51,122 bases of DNA from assembly GCF_902706605.1 (NCBI RefSeq), contig NZ_CACSLH010000022.1:1-51122 (forward strand). The letters run 5' to 3'. Positions 45,808 through 51,122 of this stretch are shown in pieces. The notes beneath the pieces are model-generated. The model was not told the DNA's origin and searched no databases. It saw only the letters and a program-made list of their open reading frames with translations. Every line of letters begins with the position of its first letter. Positions within the stretch are counted from its first letter, which is position 1. Both the position numbers and the translations under genes were made by a program. This DNA is from Enterococcus sp. CSURQ0835 (GTDB lineage: Bacteria > Bacillota > Bacilli > Lactobacillales > Enterococcaceae).

Positions 45808-46398
45808 ATGGAACAAAAAACACCTCAAGTCGGTCCAGAAACGACTGGGAGTTTTCAACCAGGAAATTCCCCCGTTCGCTCTAGTTGGCGGGATTTACCA
45901 GAAACGAGTCAGAAGTATTATCCTGATTATTTCTTTGCCGGTTTTTGGATTCGGCTTTTTGCCTACGTGATCGATCTATTGTGTATCTCAGCAATTACGA
46001 CGATTTTATTAGGTACGATTTTTAATTTAGCTGGACTGACTCGCGGATCAGGTACGTTTTCGTTGTTTGGTCTGCTGTCGCTAGTCATCTATTTAGCGTA
46101 TTTTGCACTGCTGACAAAATACAATCACGGACAAACGATCGGCAAGATGATCTTTGGCATTCGAGTTGTTTGTTTTACAGAAGAACAGTTGAGTTGGGCG
46201 ACGGTCTTAGTCCGCGAAGTCGCGTGTCGTTTTATTTTGAAGACACCACCCTTTATTTTAGGCTATTTGATCACGATCTTCACTCCCAACAAACAACATC
46301 TTGGTGATTATTTTGCGGATACGAGTGTCGTGACTTTAAATCTAATCAAAGCCCAACAAGAAAGCGGGGAACTACATGGAACCGATCGAATTTCCTAA
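45808..46398 (+). CDS. RDD-family membrane protein
   Basis: A 196-aa protein with an RDD domain: 'FFAGFWIRLFAYVIDLL' gives the Arg and Asp-Asp-like positions, and at least three TMs follow (about 50-75, 85-110, 140-165). The start is ATG 45808, behind CGGAGG and one base after the sppA stop, not the in-frame ATG within sppA. RDD proteins may move ions or osmolytes; here it may assist SppA. It overlaps the next gene by 23 bases. Confidence 0.85.
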   Translation: MEQKTPQVGPETTGSFQPGNSPVRSSWRDLPETSQKYYPDYFFAGFWIRLFAYVIDLLCISAITTILLGTIFNLAGLTRGSGTFSLFGLLSLVIYLAYFALLTKYNHGQTIGKMIFGIRVVCFTEEQLSWATVLVREVACRFILKTPPFILGYLITIFTPNKQHLGDYFADTSVVTLNLIKAQQESGELHGTDRIS

Positions 46399-47296
46399 AA
46401 ATTATCAAACTTACTTAAAACAAGGCCAAGCCGCACTAGCTGAAAAAAAATTACCAGAAGCGCTAGAACTATTTGAAGCAGCTTACCAAATCAAACAAGA
46501 AATCCCGATCAATTGGTTGTTAGCTACGACTGCGTTTGAATTGGGAGAAATCCAAAAAGCGGTTACTTATATGAAAGAAAAATTACCGGAATACTTTAAA
46601 GACCCTCACAAACGTGAATTCATGCTGCAAGCGCTCGTTGTCAATCAAGAATTTACGCTAGCAGAACAAACACTTTGGCAACTGCAAAAAAATCAAACGA
46701 TCGCACCGGACTGGTTAGCGACTTGGCACGAGCGGATCAAAAATCAAGCGGATTTTTACGCATTGGAAAAACGCCAGCAAGTAACGCAGATTAAAACGGA
46801 GCTTTTAGCACTGAAAAAACATGAACCGGCCGAACAAGTGACATTGAGTCGCCAAATTCGCCGCTTACCAAAATCGGAACTACTGACGGTGGCTAAGAAG
46901 TTACTAGTGGAACCAGAAGTTTTTCCGTTGGTCCGCAGTTTCTTATTTGAAGAATTGGCTAAGTTAGAAGTGTCAGAAGAAGTGGACGTTTTGACGATTG
47001 ATGGCATACTGCAGTCTTTAAGTCCGAAAAAAGTGGGGACACCTGCGGAGCAAACATTGCGGATCGCGATCGAACAGACGTTAAAAACCCGTTTGGAAAA
47101 TCAAGACCCGGTGACGTTAGCGGCATTATTAGATGAAGTCGCAGTCGAGTTTGCGGCGCTTTATCCGATGCCTGTCCCAGGTGAAGCGGCTGCTTGGGTC
47201 GCAAGCTATTTAGCTGAATTTGGTATAACAGCAGAAGCAAGTGATCCACAAGTTGCGGCGTTGCGACAATTGGTCGTAAAACGATTGTATCTTTGA
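46376..47296 (+). CDS. TPR-containing cytoplasmic protein (DUF3196-like)
   Basis: A 306-aa helical protein. The N-terminal third is TPR-like ('YLKQGQAALAEKKLPEALELFEAAYQ', then 'NWLLATTAFELGEIQKAVTYM'). The middle is charged and coiled, and the C-terminal part ('TPAEQTLRIAIEQTLKTRL', 'VAVEFAALYPMPVP') resembles the DUF3196 proteins of streptococci. No TM or signal peptide. Ribosome binding site GCGGGGAA within the RDD gene. Third gene of the sppA unit; a scaffold or partner role is possible but not shown. Confidence 0.75.
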   Translation: MEPIEFPKNYQTYLKQGQAALAEKKLPEALELFEAAYQIKQEIPINWLLATTAFELGEIQKAVTYMKEKLPEYFKDPHKREFMLQALVVNQEFTLAEQTLWQLQKNQTIAPDWLATWHERIKNQADFYALEKRQQVTQIKTELLALKKHEPAEQVTLSRQIRRLPKSELLTVAKKLLVEPEVFPLVRSFLFEELAKLEVSEEVDVLTIDGILQSLSPKKVGTPAEQTLRIAIEQTLKTRLENQDPVTLAALLDEVAVEFAALYPMPVPGEAAAWVASYLAEFGITAEASDPQVAALRQLVVKRLYL

Positions 47297-47303
47297 TCAT
47301 AGG

Positions 47304-47333
47304 AACGAGACAGATGGTATGTCTCGTTTTTTT
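47304..47333 (+). terminator. Rho-independent terminator of the sppA operon
   Basis: Perfect stem AACGAGAC/GTCTCGTT, 9-nt loop, run of T. Confidence 0.88.
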
Positions 47334-47397
47334 GTTTCCCAAGAATTTGCTGGGATAGCAAGCTTTATATTTACAATTTCTGCCTAGTAGTGTAAGA

Positions 47398-47426
47398 TTT
47401 AATAGTATGCAAAATGAAAGTATAAT
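47398..47426 (+). promoter_or_regulatory. tig promoter
   Basis: -35-like TTTAAT (47398-47403), 17 bases, perfect -10 TATAAT (47421-47426). The start would fall only about 15 bases before the TTG initiation codon, just ahead of or within the CGGAGGG ribosome binding site, so another promoter may also be used. Confidence 0.45.
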
Positions 47427-47446
47427 AGTATTCGGAGGGAATAAAT

Positions 47447-48730
47447 TTGACTGCAAATTTTGAAAAAACCGGCACCAATGACGGTGTATTAACATTTTCA
47501 ATCGAACGCGCAGCAATCGAAAAAGGATTGACGACTGCGTTCAATAAAGTGAAAAAAAATCTAAGCGTACCTGGCTTCCGTAAAGGGAAAGTTTCTCGGA
47601 CGGTCTTCAACCGCATGTACGGTGAAGAAGCCTTATATGAAGATGCGTTAAACGCTGTCTTGCCTGAAGCGTATGAAGCAGCTGTCAAAGAAGCAGGGAT
47701 CGATCCTGTTTCACAACCTAAGATCGATGTTGATAGCATGGAAAAGGGAAAAGACTGGGTCATCAAAGCTGAAGTAACCGTTAAACCAGAAGTAAAATTA
47801 GGTGACTACAAAGAATTAGAAGTACCAAAACAAGATACTGAAGTAACAGATGAAGATGTCGATGCTCGTTTGAAACGGGAACAAGAAGCGCAAGCTGAAC
47901 TTGTGATCAAAGAAGACGAAGCAGCAGCTAATGGCGACACAGTTGTCATCGACTTTGAAGGTTTCATCGGGGATGAAGCATTTGAAGGCGGAAAAGGTGA
48001 AAACTACTCACTTGAGTTAGGTTCAGGTTCATTTATCCCAGGTTTTGAAGAACAATTAGTTGGCCATAAAGCCGGCGAAAGCTTGGATGTTGTCGTAACA
48101 TTCCCAGAAGATTATCAATCAGAAGATCTTGCTGGTAAAGAAGCGACTTTCAAAGTAACGATCCACGAAGTTAAAGCAAAAGAATTACCTGAATTAGATG
48201 ATGACTTTGCGAAAGATGTTGATGATGAAGTTGAATCATTAGCAGAATTAAAAGAAAAATATCGGAAAGAATTGACTGAACAAAAAGCGGAAGCTGCGAA
48301 AGAAGCACATGATGAAGCAGCGATCCAAAAAGCAGTTGAAAATGCCGAAATCGTTGATCTTCCTCACGTGATGGTCCACGATGAAGTTCACCGTTCAATG
48401 GATGAATTTTTAAACAACATGCAACGTCAAGGAATCAATCCTGATATGTACTATCAATTGACTGGTTCAACTGAAGAAGACTTGCACAAACAATTCGAAG
48501 GCGAAGCAGAAAATCGTGTGAAAACGAACTTAGTCGTTGAAGCGATCGTGAAAGCTGAAAAGATCACAGCTGACCAAGAAGATATCACTAAAGAGATCAA
48601 AGAGTTAGCTGAGATGTACCAAATGCCAGAAGATAAAGTGAAGAGCGTTTTAACTGAAGATATGCTTGAACATGATATCAAAATGAAAAAAGCGATCGAA
48701 CTTGTAACTGGCACAGCCGTTGAAAAATAA
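47447..48730 (+). CDS. tig: Trigger factor (ribosome-bound chaperone)
   Basis: A 427-aa folding factor at the ribosome exit. Ribosome-docking signature '[12 protein letters not shown]' (Ser where Pro is usual), FKBP-type prolyl isomerase domain (about 160-245, '[20 protein letters not shown]' and '[13 protein letters not shown]'), and a helical C-terminal substrate cradle. The start is TTG at 47447, seven bases after CGGAGGG. In many Firmicutes clpX follows directly; here a terminator and about 950 non-coding bases follow. Confidence 0.96.
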   Translation: MTANFEKTGTNDGVLTFSIERAAIEKGLTTAFNKVKKNLSVPGFRKGKVSRTVFNRMYGEEALYEDALNAVLPEAYEAAVKEAGIDPVSQPKIDVDSMEKGKDWVIKAEVTVKPEVKLGDYKELEVPKQDTEVTDEDVDARLKREQEAQAELVIKEDEAAANGDTVVIDFEGFIGDEAFEGGKGENYSLELGSGSFIPGFEEQLVGHKAGESLDVVVTFPEDYQSEDLAGKEATFKVTIHEVKAKELPELDDDFAKDVDDEVESLAELKEKYRKELTEQKAEAAKEAHDEAAIQKAVENAEIVDLPHVMVHDEVHRSMDEFLNNMQRQGINPDMYYQLTGSTEEDLHKQFEGEAENRVKTNLVVEAIVKAEKITADQEDITKEIKELAEMYQMPEDKVKSVLTEDMLEHDIKMKKAIELVTGTAVEK

Positions 48731-48742
48731 GTTTGACTTGTA

Positions 48743-48774
48743 ACCGGAGGGCTTAGGCTCTTCGGTTTTTTTTG
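48743..48774 (+). terminator. Rho-independent terminator of tig
   Basis: Stem AACCGGAG...CTCTTCGGTT (one bulge), GGCTTAGG-type loop, then eight T. Confidence 0.82.
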
Positions 48775-48862
48775 ATTACTTTACTTTAGGGAAATCATAA
48801 GGTTGTGAACACTTCAAAGATCATGTCATTATTTAAGTGTTTGTCACTTTCTAATCTGATTA

Positions 48863-48914
48863 GCAAGTAAAACTGCCCAAACGGTATAGCAAACTTTTGG
48901 GCAGTTTTACTTGC
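48863..48914. repeat. Perfect 19-bp inverted repeat
   Basis: GCAAGTAAAACTGCCCAAA (48863-48881) pairs with its exact complement at 48896-48914 across a 14-base loop. A small palindrome, CTAATCTGATTAG, abuts it at 48851-48863. The right side is followed by ACCTTTTTAT, so it could terminate plus-strand RNA. No gene lies between it and the tig terminator. It could also be the remnant of a small inverted-repeat element. Confidence 0.65.
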
Positions 48915-48991
48915 ACCTTTTTATAAATGGGTATAGCGTAGAACTGTAGAGTTAGTAACAAAGGGTAGACCAATGAAGGGAAGTGAGGGTC

Positions 48992-49101
48992 ATGTTCAAC
49001 AAAGTGTATGACGGTGTAAAAGAGAATTACAAATCCGAGGAGGAATGTAAGCGGTGACAAAAAAACTTATCAAAGGTGTCGAGAAAATTTTATGTGAATG
49101 A
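48992..49101 (+). pseudogene. Two tiny overlapping ORFs, possible broken ChaB-like gene
   Basis: A 21-codon ORF (MFNKVYDGVKENYKSEEECK plus Arg, 48992-49057, preceded by AGTGAGGG) overlaps a 15-codon ORF starting GTG 49054 (preceded by GAGGAGG) by four bases. The first resembles the 'FN.vy..y.sEEe..r' segment of small ChaB-like stress proteins, and a reading-frame break just upstream could have removed the start. Too short for certainty; the good ribosome binding sites could also mean genuine leader peptides. Confidence 0.3.
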
Positions 49102-49681
49102 TTTTGCGACTTTTTTATTAATTTAAATAACATTATTTCTTAGAGAGACTAGCGATATATTTTGAATTTGATGTTTCGTAAGAATAACTTATGTGAGTAA
49201 CATTTGTTGCTGGAATTATAAATTAAGTTTGAAAGTTATGATTAACTGAACTCAGTCATAAGATAAGAAAATGAAGTTAGTTGCGACTTTTTTTGTGAAA
49301 TAATACTTTTTTTAATTAGAATTTTCATTTTGGAACATTATTTTTGTTAAAGTTTTTCCATGATTATTTCAAGTTTATAACAATTGAAACGTTTTGAAAT
49401 GTACCGTTTTGTCTGTTTTTGTTCAAAAAAGCTAAAAAATGACGACTTGAGTCAAAAAAAGTTCAGTTTGAGAGTAAATTACAGGATTAAGGCGAGTCCA
49501 AAAACGAAATTTGTTAAAAAAATAAGCAGATAGTTTCAATCCTGTTACGTTTTGTTTCAAAAGAAGCTGTTTTTGAAATAGTTTAAAAAAACAAAATGGG
49601 GTACCAATTTCTTCAAAAAATGGTTACAATATTCTTGTTGAAACACAACAAACTTCAAAAAAAGTTCAAGGAGTCTGTATC
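49102..49681 (+). promoter_or_regulatory. Long AT-rich non-coding stretch ahead of the muramidase gene
   Basis: About 580 bases without a credible ORF. The motif TTGCGACTTTTTT occurs twice (near 49104 and 49282), and GTTTCAA/TTTGAAA-type words recur. A candidate -10, TACAAT (49625-49630), lies about 50 bases before the ATG. AAGGAGT precedes the start. Its length suggests extra regulation of the hydrolase, but I see no recognised riboswitch or operator. Confidence 0.4.
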
Positions 49682-50950
49682 ATGAAAAAAAAATTCTTAA
49701 GCATCAGCTTATTGTCATTGATGGTGTTGGGCTTTGCGCAAAATGTTGCTGCAGCTGAAGATCAAAATTCGAATAAACCAGAAGAAAAAACGACTTATTA
49801 TGGAGAAGATCAAAACGGAAGCTTCTATTTACCAAAAAACCGTTCTGATTTAGTAAAGCGACCGGAAGCGCGAGCGGAGATCCCAGCGATTTCAATCGAT
49901 AATGCCAATACACCGACGAAAAGTTTCGTCGATGTTTCCTCTCACCAAGGTGCTTTATCCGTCGCAAACTTCCAAACGATGCGCAACTACGGCATCCAAG
50001 GTGTAGTCGTGAAGTTGACGGAAGCAACGGGTTATGTCAATCCTTATGCCCAAACGCAGATCAATAACGCCAAAGCAGCTGGGATGAAAGTTTCGGCTTA
50101 TCACTACAGCTGGTTCAACGGGGCAGCACAAGCTCGCGCCGAAGCAGATTACTTTGCAGCCGCTGCACGCCGTTTTGGCTTAGACAACAATACAGTGATG
50201 GTCAATGACATGGAAGAACCTGGCATTGGAGTTGCTAACCATACAGCGGATTCCCAAGCCTTTGCCCAACGTTTGAATGAACTTGGCTTCAATAAAGTTC
50301 GTCACTATTCAAGCACTGGTTGGTTAAGTAATGGGAACTTGAATCCTGCTGCACTGGGTTATAAAAATATTTGGGCTGCTGCGTACTACTACTCAGTTAC
50401 AGCGAATAATTACCATACAGAATATGGTTCATGGCAATGGTCACCAAACTTACGGATTCCTGGTGTTAATGGTGGGGTCGATATCTCTGCTGACTATGCG
50501 GGAGACTTTACGAAGAAAACCGTTGAGATCCCAGTTGCTTCTTCACCAGCTGGTACAGTGCCAATGTATCGGATGTACAACCCAAATAGTTCAGAGCATT
50601 TTTATACGCAACAACATGCTGAAGCCGTGATGTTAGCCGACAAAGGTTGGGACTATGAAGGAATCGGTTGGAACGCACCAACGAGTGGAGCAGAAGTATA
50701 TCGGATGTACAATCCAAATGCTGGTGATCACCATTACACATTGAACCCAGCTGAACGGGATATGTTAGTTGCCAAAGGTTGGAACTATGAAGGAAAATGC
50801 TGGAGTTCTGGTGGCGACAACGAATTAAAACGTCTTTACAATCCAAATGCCAAATCAGGCGCCCATCATTACACATTGAGTGAAGCTGAAAAGCAAAACT
50901 TGATGAACAAAGGTTGGAACTACGAAGGTAAAGCTTGGAATGCGAAATAA
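49682..50950 (+). CDS. Secreted GH25 muramidase with three C-terminal repeats
   Basis: A 422-aa exported lysozyme cutting the MurNAc-GlcNAc bond. Signal peptide residues 1-25 (NVAAA). A linker of about 50 residues is followed by the GH25 domain (about 81-276), with Asp84 in 'FVDVSSHQG' and the catalytic D-x-E at Asp176/Glu178 ('MVNDMEEPG'). Residues about 294-421 hold three repeats with 'YRMYNPN', 'HFYT' or 'HHYT' and 'KGWNYEG' motifs, the DUF5648-like module also found in the NlpC/P60 enzyme at 27018. Monocistronic, with its own terminator. Expected in cell separation or wall turnover. Confidence 0.93.
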   Translation: MKKKFLSISLLSLMVLGFAQNVAAAEDQNSNKPEEKTTYYGEDQNGSFYLPKNRSDLVKRPEARAEIPAISIDNANTPTKSFVDVSSHQGALSVANFQTMRNYGIQGVVVKLTEATGYVNPYAQTQINNAKAAGMKVSAYHYSWFNGAAQARAEADYFAAAARRFGLDNNTVMVNDMEEPGIGVANHTADSQAFAQRLNELGFNKVRHYSSTGWLSNGNLNPAALGYKNIWAAAYYYSVTANNYHTEYGSWQWSPNLRIPGVNGGVDISADYAGDFTKKTVEIPVASSPAGTVPMYRMYNPNSSEHFYTQQHAEAVMLADKGWDYEGIGWNAPTSGAEVYRMYNPNAGDHHYTLNPAERDMLVAKGWNYEGKCWSSGGDNELKRLYNPNAKSGAHHYTLSEAEKQNLMNKGWNYEGKAWNAK

Positions 50951-50957
50951 TTGTTAG

Positions 50958-51001
50958 AAAAAGCTATTGGCACCATTTAGTTGGTGCTGATAGCTTTTTT
51001 T
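50958..51001 (+). terminator. Rho-independent terminator of the muramidase gene
   Basis: Stem AAAAAGCTA/TAGCTTTTT with inner GCACCA/TGGTGC pairing, T tail. Confidence 0.85.
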
Positions 51002-51013
51002 GTATGATTTGAA

Positions 51014-51122
51014 AACCACCTGCTATGCGGGTGGTTCCAAAAAGCTTTTAGCGTGGTATCAAAAAATCCTCCCAAAATGATAAGATAATGCTGGTTGACC
51101 GACCGCATCACTATCAGATTAG
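51014..51122. mobile_element. Possible end of an IS200/IS605-type element
   Basis: Hairpin AACCACCTGC-TAT-GCGGGTGGTT (51014-51036) is followed by AT-rich sequence and a second imperfect hairpin (TGCTGGT...ACCGCA, about 51091-51109). Subterminal foldback hairpins without terminal inverted repeats are typical of IS200/IS605 ends. The window stops before any transposase gene, so this is tentative. Confidence 0.35.

Noticed and set aside
48860-49060. Minus-strand 66-codon ORF
   Set aside because: It runs through the 19-bp inverted repeat, has no ribosome binding site, and its hydrophobic look comes from AT-rich DNA.

Overview
The window is typical Lactobacillales DNA and fits the genus Enterococcus best, probably a species other than E. 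faecalis. The linked blocks glnQ-glnP, uvrB-uvrA, rapZ-yvcK-whiA, cdaA-cdaR-glmM, glmS and tig are enterococcal in content and order. A D-aspartate ligase/aspartate racemase pair points to an L-Lys-D-Asx peptidoglycan bridge, which E. faecalis lacks. A stand-alone tuf with streptococcal-type signature residues resembles the second, horizontally acquired tufB of many non-faecalis enterococci. The species call is inference.

Layout. (1) 1-340: terminators and the promoter of a regulator. (2) 340-13734: a sortase-assembled pilus locus. An Mga/EbpR-like regulator is followed by a small secreted MucBP-fragment protein, a frameshifted and truncated anchor-pilin paralogue, two class C sortases and an atypical third sortase, then a terminator. 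A separate pilin operon follows: major pilin, attenuator-like hairpin, giant tip pilin with EF-hand-bearing Cna_B repeats, and a proline-rich anchor pilin. (3) 13775-16713: a small hypothetical gene, tuf, and a glycerol dehydrogenase-like gene. (4) 16720-19753: glnPQ amino-acid importer with a GlnR-type box. (5) 19813-24732: uvrBA. (6) 24913-28102: aslA-racD for the cross-bridge and an NlpC/P60 hydrolase. (7) 28185-31681: rapZ-yvcK-whiA and a DsbA-like protein. (8) 31906-35605: pyruvate:ferredoxin oxidoreductase. (9) 35647-39171: cdaA-cdaR-glmM. (10) 39181-41472: TetR regulator and a 14-TM drug exporter. (11) 41565-44134: a small basic ORF, glmS, its ribozyme and twin dyads. (12) 44315-47333: orphan ORF, then sppA-RDD-TPR. 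(13) 47398-48774: tig. (14) 48775-51122: a gene-poor AT-rich stretch, a GH25 muramidase sharing C-terminal repeats with the NlpC/P60 protein, and a possible IS200/IS605 end.

A cell-envelope theme runs through the window: pili, sortases, cross-bridge synthesis, amino-sugar supply (GlmS, GlmM, CdaA/R, RapZ/YvcK) and two wall hydrolases. The most unusual items are the pilus locus (homopolymer frameshift, split MucBP domain, attenuator, EF-hand loops inside pilin domains, lid-less class C sortases, odd third sortase) and the glmS leader, which combines a ribozyme with a duplicated dyad flanking the promoter.
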